This document shows, piece by piece, positions 1-11,292 of a DNA stretch of 64,000 nt. A model generated the notes under the pieces. It did no database searches, was not told the DNA's origin, and saw only the letters and a list, made by a program, of their open reading frames with translations. A program made the translations under genes and the position numbers. Origin of the DNA: Anastatus disparis (lineage: Eukaryota > Arthropoda > Insecta > Hymenoptera > Eupelmidae). How positions within the stretch are numbered: position 1 is the first letter of the stretch; every line of letters starts with the position of its first letter. The stretch is taken from contig JAFFSR010000243.1 of assembly GCA_017163975.1 (NCBI GenBank), positions 558,001 through 622,000 of the forward strand, given 5' to 3'.

Positions 1-335
1 TTTTTCTTTTATTTGTTTGATATCCTTATAAATTCAATATTTATGTTAATACATCTGTTAAACAGAATATCATTTGGACTTTATGAAAATTTTCCATGGA
101 AATTAGCTATTAAACTCGATAAACCGAGCCTCAAAGTACATCGAATGTTTGTATATAACTTTTTACGAATAGTATTTCAATACATTTCTTGAGTTGTCCG
201 CACTTAAATTTAATCTTATAAATTTTCTTATTGTAGCAAAAAAACTCGATTGAATGCACTGTTTACGCATAAACTTGTAATGGAAATATTATTAGAAAAG
301 GGAAAGCTTCGTTATGTTCTTGATAGTTTTTATTC
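1..335. repeat. Diverged interspersed repeat, copy 1
   Basis: This stretch aligns by eye with 30405-30755 in the same orientation. Shared blocks include TTGTATATAACTTTTTA, GTTGTCCGCACT, CATAAACTTG and GGGAAAGCTTC in the same order. Divergence is high, so it is an old repeat of unknown class. It lies just downstream of the 5'-nucleotidase exons and contains no coding signal. No terminal repeats were identified. Confidence 0.55.
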
Positions 336-421
336 ATTTGTTAATTTTTCATGAAAGATTTTCTTTTTATTAGAATATTTGAAAATAAAAAACTTAAGAT
401 ATAAAAAAATTTTTGACCTAC

Positions 422-845
422 TTTGTCTCCTTCTGATGTGCTAAATAGATAGGTCATTATTTTATCAGTAAATATGTAGTCACTGTTAGTCAATAAAAAT
501 ATTTTTGCTCCACTTTCACGTATTCTTGTTAAGAACATTGGAAGTCTCTCATCTCTTTTGATATAATTATCTAAATTTTTTATTGTTTTCGTTTTCAAAT
601 CACCATGCATATGTATCCAATCTACAGCATTTCTCACATCTTGAAATATGCTTTTAAAACTCATGGTTAATTCACCTTCTTTCACTCCAGTTTTCTCTCT
701 AGTATATTGTCGTGAATTAGTGAAAAAATCTATCAAACAAGCTAATAAATACGTTTCTGGTAAATTGAACAAAGTATTTAAAATGTAAACCCGTGCTTCA
801 TCCAATTGTAAAAATTTATTCGGATATAATTCATAAACCTGTGAG
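422..845 (-). CDS. NT5C2-like 5'-nucleotidase, exon B
   Basis: This exon encodes the middle of a cytosolic purine 5'-nucleotidase, a HAD-superfamily enzyme that dephosphorylates IMP and GMP. The translation includes [43 protein letters not shown] and [18 protein letters not shown], which match the NT5C2 family closely and in order. I place the acceptor at the AG read from 847-846, because starting with CTCACAG restores the frame from the upstream exon (CA|C gives His) across a 72-bp intron. The exon stays open to a plausible GTAGGT donor at about 421. The residues after TYLF (STSEGDK) do not resemble the usual DFPHG continuation, so either the exon end is misplaced or the gene is divergent. 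The 3' part would lie beyond position 1. Confidence 0.85.
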
Positions 846-916
846 CTGTAATTTGTGGATGTTTTATTTATAATAGTATTTTTTATTTTCGTCACCATAA
901 TAACAATATATACTTA

Positions 917-2040
<1,124 letters not shown>

Positions 2041-2098
2041 AGATACATGTGTGATAGTATTTACATACACGTACACGCGCGCGCGCGCGCACATACGT
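2041..2098. repeat. AC/CG microsatellite at R1 element 5' end
   Basis: An ACAC tract runs into a pure CG tract and then ACATACG. It directly abuts the presumed 5' end of the non-LTR element (GTGCTGGTCCCAAGCCCGG). Some R1-clade families, such as Waldo, insert into AC repeats, so the tract may be the original target. Confidence 0.6.
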
Positions 2099-2327
2099 CG
2101 CTGTGCTGGTCCCAAGCCCGGAGCTCTGCTGTTCAAGAAGCCGAGAAGGAAGAGGGGGAAAAGTATCAACCTCATTAAAATAACCAAGAGGCATCTGACC
2201 TGAAAGCTATCACTTTGTCAAAGGGCTCCTTCATAGTATACAGTATAGGAAAAGGAACCCCAAAAATAAACCAAATGTGAATATCAGCAGTGATTATAAA
2301 ACCGTACTACCCCAAGTGAGTACGGCT

Positions 2328-2568
2328 CTTCGAGCATATACTACTGGAGGAAGCCTCCCAGCTATTAACTACGTTACAAGGCGAAGAGAGAAAAAGCCTC
2401 TATTTTGGTACGTGCTATCTCTTTCTCACTTTCTTAGTGGGAAACAGAAGCAGCCAATCAAATTAGGCGAGAGAGAGACAGCACGTACCAAAATAGAGGC
2501 TTCCTCTCTCTTCGCCTTGTAACGCTTTCTGCGATTCGGAGGCTTCCTCCAGTAGTATATGCTCGAAG
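2328..2568. mobile_element. 241-bp foldback MITE with 8-bp TSD
   Basis: The element begins CTTCGAGCATATACTACTGG and ends with its reverse complement. Both sides are flanked by GTACGGCT (2320-2327 and 2569-2576), an 8-bp target-site duplication. Nearly the whole element is palindromic, with arms of about 100 bp that share the block TATTTTGGTACGTGCT. An 8-bp TSD fits hAT or P superfamilies, but the terminus does not clearly decide between them. It sits in the 5' region of the R1 element and is therefore younger than it. Confidence 0.85.
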
Positions 2569-3946
2569 GTACGGCTACGCAGCTGAATCTCATCGGCGGT
2601 TCCAATCGGGTAAAAGCCCTAGTATCTGGCGCCAGCTCCACGGATTTTGGAAGACGTCAAACTCACAAAAACACCACAGGAAGGCTAGAGAATGGGAACC
2701 CGCATATAATATTCCAAGAAATCAAAAATGAGAATGACTGTTCAGATAAGCTGCAGCGACTTGAGCTGACTATAGAAGCTTCTTAAGATACTCGAGGATA
2801 AGCAGCAGAGGGCAGTTAACAATACCACGTGTGGTCTTGCGCGTTAGGTAAAATTAGCATTTAATAGTTTTAAAAGTACAATGCTGAAGGAACAGGCTGT
2901 CAAGGCACCTGTACTCACTAATTCTCGGGCTCGGGAGCTATCAGGTGTTAGGGAAGAGCTGTTTCTACGCCAGTGGGAGCATCCTGGCCTATCCCTCTTG
3001 AAGGCACACCAAAGAGAAAGGTGGTTCCACCGCCTAGCACAGAGGTAGTTAGACGTAATAAAAGGGCGAATCAGCAGAGATTGGCAACACCTATTCAGCA
3101 ACATCAGGGATTGACCCAACAAAATGATGGTTCAGAGGGTATCAGACCTGTTGCCTACCAGGGCTGGAAAACTATGAAAAGGAAGGGAAGAAGGAGAATG
3201 TGAAAAAGGGGGCTGAGAATACGGATATCACTAAATGCATTCCTCGGAAATGTCAAGCCGGATAAGTCCTAAGCGAATATTCTTAGAAAGGTAAAAGCAA
3301 CAATATCTGAAAAGGTTGCCAAGAACAGTATTGGGAAAGTGCGCAGAGCAGCCTATAACTAATCGTGCTCAACCGGAAAGTAGAAAAAAGGATGGGATCC
3401 CTTCAGAAGGAAATAGAAGATGCGTTAAAAGATAAAGCTGACGTTATAGGCAAAATGCACGAAGTAGTTCTAGAGATCAAAGATATCGAGGAAACAACCA
3501 CTAAGGCTGTGCTCGTGGAGGCACTACAAAGAGTTAATGGAGAAACTGGCATCATAAAAACTGAATCGATAAGGCAGTGTGGATGGCATATGAGGAAACT
3601 TAAATCGCCCGAGTCAGACGAACAGTTAAGACTGCTCGCGGAGCAATAGGTGATACGGGCAAAATTCGGATTAGCTTTGTCAATTTTAGGATGAGCCAAT
3701 CGACCGCTCAACTGCTGGCATACCGGACGTATAGCGAAACAATGCACGATTGAAGTGGATCGACCCAATCTCTGCATGAAGTGTAGAGGAACTGGGCACA
3801 AGGCTACAGAATGCACAAAGAAAGCATACTACATACTATTTGTTGAGAAAAAGAAGACAAAGTACTTCAAACATATGGCTGGCAGTATTAGATGCACAAT
3901 TTCCAATGAAGCTAGCAAAATAAGAATAAGACTACAGCGTCAATGA
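2559..3946 (+). pseudogene. R1-clade ORF1 (gag-like) remnant
   Basis: ORF1 of R1-clade LINEs encodes an RNA-binding protein that packages the element RNA. It is scattered here over several frames. The clearest part is a CCHC zinc knuckle at 3773-3814, CMKCRGTGHKATEC. It is followed by a decayed second knuckle in which only KYFKHMAGSIRC remains and the leading cysteines are lost. The piece upstream (3365-3649) is rich in charged residues and resembles the region preceding the knuckles. Frameshifts and stops separate all pieces. Confidence 0.7.
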
Positions 3947-4259
3947 AAGTATTGCTGCATAATCTTAATCACGATGTAGTTGCGCATAACCTGTTGCTTC
4001 AAACAATACAAGAATAAAAAAATAGATGTGGCCATAATAGCTAACCCATACTAGGCTAGGGTAACAGAAACATGGGCTACTGACGCAACTGGACAGATAT
4101 CTATTTGGCAATGCGGGAACCTCCCATTCTCGAATATTGTCAACAGCACACACAGGGACTTCATAAGAGTGAAACTGGATAATATACACTGTTACAGCTG
4201 TTATGACTAGCCAGACTGAAAAAGAGCCAGGGAAATTCATGGGATTCCTTGATAGACTA

Positions 4260-4608
4260 CCCTGGTGAAAAAAATCAGGTGACAAGTCACCTGATTTATC
4301 AGGTGATTTATCATGCCAAAATATCATGTATCAATTTTGTTGCTTTTTACACGTTTAAACCATGCTTAGCCAATTTTGAAATTTTTGAACTTAGAAATTA
4401 TTTGTGATTTAATCAAAATTTTTTCTAAGACCAAATTATCTAAAAAATTTTTAAAGTTCAAAATTTTCCAAAATTTTCAAAAATTGTTTTGAATTGACTA
4501 AGCATGGTTTGAAACGTGTGAAAACCAAAAAAATTGTTACATGATGTTTTGGCTTGATAAATCACCTGATGAATCAGGTGATTTATCACCTGATTTTTTT
4601 TAATAGGG
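4260..4608. mobile_element. 349-bp CCCT...AGGG foldback MITE with CAGGTG arrays
   Basis: The element interrupts the R1 endonuclease coding sequence: the codons before (CTT GAT AGA CTA) and after (GTC AAA GAC ATC) rejoin once it and one TA are removed, which gives a TA target-site duplication. The termini are CCCTGGTG and TAATAGGG. Each end carries three alternating TCAGGTGA/TCACCTGA octamers spaced by short A/T runs, followed by an ATGCCAAAATATCATGTA-type block. The related element at 62221-63576 has the same organisation. Confidence 0.85.
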
Positions 4609-4614
4609 TAGTCA

Positions 4615-5105
4615 AAGACATCAAGAAACACTCCCCAGTAATCGTCACAGAAGATTTCAATACGTGGATTGTAAAATGGAGAAGTAAATGGAACAACAGA
4701 AGAGAAGATGAACTACTTTAAGCTATGGCGTGTCTTGATCTAGAGCTACTTGATGCAGGCTCTACACAAACTTTCGAAAGCAACAGATGAACATTGATTA
4801 TTGACCTCATGTTTGTGAGCGCTGGTCTACTACGCCAATGCCCAAACTGGAGAGTAAGAGACATCTTCAATTTGAGAGACCACCGAGTGATCACCTTAGA
4901 AATAGGAAAGAAAAAAAATACCACCAGAAATGACAAGCGCGATAGGATGAAAAGTAGAAGATCTTGACTCCAAGCTTTTTTGAGCTGCACTACATACCGG
5001 CCTATCTATTGCTTGTAGCACCGAAGATGAAGTAAAAAGGTTATAAAGAGAGTCGTCACGGCTTGTGATGCAACGATGTCGCAAAATGGCGAAAATAACA
5101 AACAT
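4615..5105 (+). pseudogene. R1-clade endonuclease domain remnant
   Basis: The translation contains VTEDFNTW (normally GDFNAW) at about 4638, then a block DLELLDAG-TFE, IIDLMFVS and NLRDHRVI (normally SDHR-I). These are the C-terminal active-site blocks of APE-type LINE endonucleases, which nick the target DNA. The Asn of DFN is kept, the Gly is replaced by Glu, and stop codons interrupt the frame. The N-terminal half lies before the MITE at 4260 and is poorly recognisable. Confidence 0.7.
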
Positions 5106-5312
5106 GCACCGGTATACTAGTAGAGTAAGAACATTGCTTACATTCGCACCTTAGCAAGAAGGGCGGTAACGCGTGGCCTGAAAAAAGATAGGAACATCAT
5201 AGAATTGCAAAGTCAATACAACTAGGTCAGTGCAAAACTCTTTAAAGCTAAGAATAGCAAAAAACATTGCTGGTAGGAATTACTGAAGGAGGTTGAGGGT
5301 GACCCTTGTAGA

Positions 5313-6435
5313 ATGGTCTATATGGTAGTCATCAAGCGACTAACAAGCCAGGCAATAACATCACCAACCTGTCTAGTTTTTCTTAAAAAAGCAGTAGAAA
5401 CGCTGTTTTCGCAGCGACCTAGAAGTAATTTTCAGAATGCACAAAGTGAAGAAGTGGTGATCCCACTCAACACTGGAGAAAACCTGATAAAAACATACGT
5501 AAAGATAAAAAATACTAAAGCCCCAGGGCTAAATGGTACCCCAAATTTAGCACTTAAGAAAGCTTTCGATTTGGCACCGGACATGTTTTTCAGCATGTAT
5601 AACAGATGCCTTGAAGAAGAAGTTTTCCCAAACAAGTGGAAACATCAAAGGCTTTCTCCCAAAAGGGAAAAAACAATCAGACAAACCATATCCTCTCGTC
5701 CAGTCTGCATGCTTGATTCAGGTAAAAAGATTCTTGAGCGAATTATACACGGAAGAATAGAAAAAGTGGTTAATGAGAAGCTCTCAAACAGGCAGCTCGG
5801 CTTTTGTAAGGGCCAATAGACACTTAATACTATTGACCTAGTCACTAGTATCGGAAAAGAAGCTATCTCTGGTCAAAGACGGGAAGGCGATTACAAAAAA
5901 TACTGCCTGGTGGTTACATTGGGCATAAAGAATGCCTTTAGTTCGGTAAGATGGGACTGCATAATGGAAGAACTTACGAAGAAGAAAGTTCCAGAATACT
6001 TGCGCAAACTGGTACCTAGTTACTTTACTAACAAAATAGTCATGCACGATACTGAGGTGGGGCCAAGGCAATATGAAGTAAATAGGGGAGTGCCACAAAG
6101 GTCAGTACTTGGACCACTACTATAGAATATTATGTGACAGATTACTGCAGACCCCCCTGCGAAAATTTGTCACTGCAGTTCTATTTGCTAATAAAATGGT
6201 TCTGGTTATCGTAGGAAAATACTTGGAGGATCTACAAAACCTTTTTGAAGTGTCCTTTGATAGATACTAAGAATACCTGGACTTCATCGGGCACGAGCTC
6301 GCAAGGCACAAAACTAAAGCAATCCTTATTACTGGCAAAGAGAAACTCGAGCCGATCAAGCTGCAAGTAGGGCAACACATTATCACATACCAGCTTTCTA
6401 TTAGATACCTGGGAGTAATGGTGAATTCTCAGCAC
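5313..6435 (+). pseudogene. R1-clade reverse transcriptase remnant
   Basis: The fingers/palm blocks KNTKAPGLNG and FPNKWK lead into RQLGFCKGQ, VTLGIKNAFSSVRWD and RGVPQRSVLGPLL. The catalytic Asp expected in motif A (TLDVKNAF) is Gly at 5922-5924. The YADD box expected near 6184 reads FANK. Both metal-binding positions are lost, so the enzyme is dead even apart from its stops. At least three frame changes are needed to read it through. Confidence 0.8.
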
Positions 6436-7240
6436 AACTTTAGGCTGCAGGCTGAGTATGCTGCTACTAAAACATCAGCAATAAGAACAGCCTTATCGAG
6501 GCTTATACCCAATACAGAAAGACTCAAACAAAGTACAAAAACACTTCTGGTATTAGTGATTACGTCGGTCATCACATATAGCATAGCTATCTGGGCTGAT
6601 GCACTCAATATCCAGGAAACTTGCAGGGAAATAGCATCATCTGAGCATCCTTCCAATAGTATCTGCATTTCAGGCGGTCCCAAAAGAGGTCAATGGTGTC
6701 ATTTCAGGCCTGTTACCAATCAAAGAGCTGCCAGAAGAAAGAAGACAGATCTTTACTCGAAGGAAGGAAGCACAGGTGGATATAGAACTAAGAAAGCAGT
6801 AGAAGAGACAATCGAGTCTGTTACACTGGCAAGAGACCTGGGATAATTATGACAAGAGCAGGTGGACTCACCGTCTCATCCCGCTTATCAGTAGGTGGAT
6901 GTACCGCAGACATAGAAGTGTTGACTACTGTTCGACACAAATACTGATAGGCCATGGATGTTTCCGAGCATACTTCTACAAATACGTGTGTGACGATTCT
7001 CCGGAGTGCTTAAGCTGCAGCGGATTGAAAGAAAACGCAACGCATCTCTTTTTATCTGTTCCGGATATAAAAGATATCGCTCTGAACTAGAGATGACAAG
7101 AAGAAGAAGTGTTACTCCAGAAACACTTTTAGAAGATATACTATCCTCCGAGGTAGCATGGGAAGCAACAACGATCTTTGCAACTGGGGTCCTTCAAGAT
7201 CTATATCGCAAAGGAAAGAAGAGGACTAACAAGGAGAGTA
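6418..7240 (+). pseudogene. R1-clade ORF2 C-terminal region remnant
   Basis: Two partly overlapping frames give the thumb region and then the R1-specific tail, RWTHRLIP--SRWMYRRH followed by ILIGHGCFRAYFYKYVCDDSPECLSC--ENATHLF. The C-x2-C then H zinc-like pattern is the usual R1-clade CCHC end. Frameshifts occur around 6850 and 7080. This block is the strongest evidence for the clade assignment. Confidence 0.8.
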
Positions 7241-7256
7241 TTTGACCCCCGGGAAA

Positions 7257-7872
7257 CGAATTTGGCTAATGCTGCAGGATATGAGTTTGTGATAAAAAAA
7301 TCAACCCGTGTTTTTTCTTTTGTGCCAGTAATCCCTATAGGCGGAGATATAGACATTTCTTGGAAAATTTAGTGAAAAGAAGTCTTTATAAGAACTTGAA
7401 TAACTAAATAATTTAAACTCTTATAGAAAATTGTATAAAAAATAAAAGAAAATAGAAGTTAAAAACTTCAATTGAAGCTTTATTGCATTTAAAAATCTCA
7501 TATGGTTCAAAAGTTACAGGAGATTAGAATATGCTAATGAAATAGGGTGAAAATTTGATCCTATGTTACATGCTAAAAATATTAATAAATATGTAGTAGT
7601 TTTTAATTGGGTACAACTTTTGAATTACAGAAGCTTTTTTAATGCAAAAAGGCTTTAATTAAAGCTTTTAACTTGTACTTTCTTCTGTTTTTCATACATT
7701 TTTCTGTGGAAGTTTTAGTTGTTTAACTATCCAAGTACTTATAATTGCTTCGTTTCTCTATATTTTTAACGAAATGTCTATATCTCCGTCCATAGGGCCT
7801 ATTAGCATGAAAGAAAAAACACGGGTTGATTTTTTCCATCAAAAAATCATATCCTGCAGTTTTAGCCAAAAA
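7257..7872. repeat. Inverted duplication of an R1 3' end
   Basis: The sequence from 7257 to about 7485 reappears inverted at about 7635-7872. Shared blocks are GCAGGATATGA or CTGCAGGATATG, ATCAACCCGTGTTTTTTCTT and CATTTC(T/G)T. The centre is AT-rich. Either two 3' ends integrated head to head or the region is a foldback. The right arm has fewer frame-breaking changes than the left. Confidence 0.75.
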
Positions 7873-7879
7873 TAACAAA

Positions 7880-8140
7880 AAGAACGAGCCCATTGAACCC
7901 TGTAACAAACTGTCACCATCTGTGTTAATTCAAGGAGCTAGGTGGCTTCATTACAGAGGAAAAAATTGAATACAGCTGATGCCTTCCCCGGGAAGTAATG
8001 CCTAACGGTTTTGCTGGGGGAATCAAGGCCGGGTGTAAAGAGGTTGTCCTTGTCCGGTCGGGTCCTAGCATAGGAATGCGTATGAAAATACCAGGATGTG
8101 GTCAGACAATCAGAGCACTAATGTTGTGATTATACCCTTA
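7880..8140 (+). repeat. LINE 3' UTR-like segment
   Basis: This GC-richer segment contains AATGCCTAACGGTTTTGC, GGCCGGGTGTAAAGAGG and TCCGGTCGGGTCCTAG. They resemble 3' UTR text of R1-clade elements in the plus orientation. It has no ORF. It probably belongs to the 2.1-7.3 kb element or to a second copy that supplied the inverted arm. That assignment is from recollection of such tails. Confidence 0.45.
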
Positions 8141-8144
8141 CAAT

Positions 8145-9563
8145 TTGCTCAACCTGATTCAATACATAAGACAGGGTAAACTAATCACCAATAGTGATTT
8201 TTTTCTCTTAAAAAAAACGTACACTTACTTCCCTGACTGTGAGATCTACTTTCATTTTTTCTATCGTGCTAGCTCATTAGACATATGTATATATCGCCCA
8301 TTATCTACCAAATCGAAAGACGAAAAATTTTTTTTCGTTAAAAATTAGTAAAATGGTTCTTTTCCATATTATGGACCACTCAGAATTTTTACAGATCTAT
8401 TTAAAACATATTTTCAGAACTACAAAGCTTCAAAGTTGGGCTAAAACCATATTTTTGACTAATTTTAGGCTTAAATTACTCAGTTGGGTTGCGTTTTAAG
8501 AATATATTACTTAGAAACTTTTTTAATTAAAATATTATAAATTTTGAGAATAAAGTAATTCATAAGTGCTAATGTAGCCATCTAAAGTCATTTGAAACAT
8601 TGAAATACCACTTTTCAAGGTTTCGAACCATGATCCCGTGTCCAAAAAACTCATCGAAGCAGGTAATATATGTATAAATATAGCCTAAAAATTTCAGAGT
8701 GGACATCCCTGGTGATTCCTTGGAAAAAATAAAAATATAATTAAAATTAATAAAAAATGTGATTTTTAGATGAATTTTGTAAGTTTTAAACTTGAAATTA
8801 TTTTAAAATAATTTGCAAAATAATACTACGCAAGTTGTATGGAAATTAGTTCATTTACTTTTTTTTATATAGAATGAATCACTCAATTTCAGAATTATCA
8901 AATCTGTGTTACTGTGAAGTGGGATAAAAGTTGAAAATAAATAGACTTTATGTGTTTATTTATGAAATCATCATATCAATGATAAGTTAAAAAAATCTTA
9001 TAATTGTTGAAGAAAGTGCATTTCCATGTTTTTAGTATACATTTATTGTAATTGAAGTGAAAATAATTTTGAAGATTGTTATGGATGAACGTAGAAGTGA
9101 TAAATATATTTTATGGGGATTTCGACTAGTACAACCTCAAAAAATATGGCATATCAATACATCCAAAACTGACATGAGTTTAATCGTATATCACTAACAA
9201 TGAGAATGAATTAATTTAATATTAATATATACCAATGTCTGTGACATACTGATTTTAATTACTTGTTCAAATGGCTCTTAAGTTTTTATAAATGATAAGA
9301 TTCAATTATTGCTGTCACATCATTGGATAAATTCAAATTAAAATGAAAATCAATTTTCATAAAATGAGAATATTATTTACCAATGTGAATAAAATAAGCT
9401 ACTCTAAAAAAATTTAGCAAGAATTAGAATCAATCATTTTCTAAATCTTAACTTAAGAATATAGATCAATAGGTACTTTAATTTCAACAAGACACGAAAA
9501 ATCAAATTCAAGTCAGTGTCTATTATCCGCTAAGTCTATAAAAGAATATGATCACTTACCTGT
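8145..9563. other. AT-rich DNA without recognised genes
   Basis: ORFs here are short (67 aa or less), A/T-driven and unlike any family I know. Phrases such as TCAGAGTGGACATCCCTGG look repeat-like, but I found no second copy in the window. No splice-flanked coding block is visible. Confidence 0.5.
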
Positions 9564-9565
9564 TA

Positions 9566-10421
9566 CACTCAATTTTCGCTATAACAAGCTTCGCTATAAC
9601 GATCGTTCGATACAACGAGCATTTTTGTTTCGCTAAAGCGAGCAAAATGCTTCCCCTTCTTCCCCCACTACTCAATCTATTTTCCTTCATGTCATGCTGG
9701 AAATTTCGACCTCCCTCCTTACGCGCAACGAGAGTCGATGTTCCCTTCCTATCGACGCGCATTAATGTACTATTTAAATAATATATGATTTCGTGTAATG
9801 TACTATTTAAATAATATATAATCTTTTACTATATCTATATTTTTATTATCATATATGTATGTTTATTATTACATATTTATATTATTTTTTTATGTACACA
9901 TGACATCAAATTAATGTGCTTTAAAAAAAAATTTTTATTTTCAGATGATTATTAGTAAATTGACCGTATCAACATGAAAAAATAAAACATAATTACAATA
10001 AAAAACTAACTTCGAAAAAAAAAAAAAAAAGTTATTTTAACAATTATAAAACAAATTAAATGCTATTTTCATTGCTTTTGAAAAAAATGTCAAGAGCAAT
10101 ATCTCGAGCTTTTGTCAGCGTTGCTCTTTCCACACATGAACTTTGATTTACATCTTGACTCCAATCAAGCATGGTTAAGGCCATACAAAGAACATTTTCA
10201 GGATAATGACATTAAAAATAAATAGATTAAATAAATTATCTTATTTTAATGAAAATTAAACGGTTATACACGCACAATCAATATAGTTTTTTTATATTCG
10301 TTCGGTATTGTTTCGCTCACTATTCTAAGCATAGCATTTTTTGAGTGCTGGGGGTCCCTTTCACGCTCGTAATAGCAAGAAAAATTATTCCCGAGTCGCT
10401 CGTAATAGCGAAAATTGAGTG
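9566..10421. mobile_element. Pogo/Tigger-like DNA transposon, deleted
   Basis: Terminal inverted repeats begin CACTCAATTTTCGCTAT, continue with repeated CGCTATAACGA-type units, and are flanked by TA on both sides (9564-9565 and 10422-10423). The TA duplication and CGCTATAACGA repeats are typical of the pogo/Tigger branch of Tc1/mariner. The 856-bp length is far below an autonomous element. The interior keeps one short coding fragment on the minus strand. Confidence 0.75.
10056..10215 (-). pseudogene. Possible transposase C-terminal fragment
   Basis: A reading frame of about 53 codons ends in TAA at 10058-10056 and reads PENVLCMALTMLDWSQ, then VERATLTKARDIALDIFF. Its composition is protein-like and unusual for this AT-rich surround. 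Lying inside a TIR-bounded element suggests it is the end of the transposase, but I cannot match it to a known domain. A stop lies a few codons upstream of the fragment. Confidence 0.4.
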
Positions 10422-10423
10422 TA

Positions 10424-11292
10424 TCCACATTTATATTATTCATCTGTACTGTTGTAAATAGAATGCTCACTCACCCTGAATCACACTATTTATAACTTGT
10501 AATAAAAATAAGTTATTACAAGGTATCAAAAATTATTTCAAACAAATTTGTCAGGATATACATTCATACATGTTAATTTTTAATATGAATTTTAAATTTG
10601 AATTCTTTATGTAAATTTTTTATATGAATTTTTTAATGTATAAAAATATAACAAAAATGCGTATTGAATATATGAATAATTCATATGAAAAATTTATGTT
10701 GAAAATTCATATAAAAATTCATATGAATTTTTTTCAACAGGGTATCGAGTTACACAAAGCTTTCAAGCTCACTTAGATTCGTAAACCTCACTATTTTACA
10801 GACATTATGAATCACATAATAAACAATACCTATTAATGACTTATGTAACTGAAAAATAATGTAAAAAGTTTCTAGCATAATAACATTCAAATATGTACAT
10901 TGATTCATACTTTTTCATTTTAAATGCAAAATTAAGAAAAAGCCTGCGATCCTATTTATCTTTCGAATATGATTATATTGCACTTGATAAATACTTAACA
11001 AACATCAATAGCACTTGTAAAAATATGGAAATGATTATTTGTAAATTAAAAAGCAAACCATCAAAGCCCTTTCTGCACAATGCTACGCTATTAAAAAATC
11101 TCAAATGTGATCTCTATTAAGGTCTCAAGGCAAAATCTTACTTGACAATTTTTTATTTTTGTACTATTAAGATCATCTATTAGAGTCTATTTTCGAAAAA
11201 TCGGACTTGGAAAATTTTTTAAAAATATTTTTAGTAGGGTATACACTTGTGGCTTGACTTTTGTTTAATTGAATTTATGACTTAAATTATAA
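10424..11292. other. AT-rich DNA with short TTCATATGAA palindromes
   Basis: Between 10560 and 10735 there is a cluster of TTCATATGAA-like palindromes separated by A/T runs. A 75-aa ORF at 10893-11120 has no recognised family and is not claimed as a gene. Nothing else is supported. Confidence 0.45.

Larger units (their letters stand above)
2099..7256 (+). mobile_element. R1-clade non-LTR retrotransposon, degenerate
   Basis: The order 5' UTR, gag-like ORF1 with zinc knuckle, APE-type endonuclease, reverse transcriptase and C-terminal RNA-binding region is that of an R1-clade LINE, all on the plus strand. Every ORF is broken by stops and frameshifts. The reverse transcriptase blocks (KNAF, GVPQ-S-LGPLL) and the C-terminal block GHGCFRAYFYK-DDSPEC are diagnostic of the clade. 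Two MITEs are inserted (2328-2568 and 4260-4608). The 3' end runs into an inverted duplication at 7257-7872. The element is inactive. Confidence 0.85.

Noticed and set aside
10893..11120. 75-codon ORF with mixed composition
   Set aside because: Length is within chance for AT-rich DNA once a long stop-free run occurs; no family, splice site or conserved neighbour supports it.
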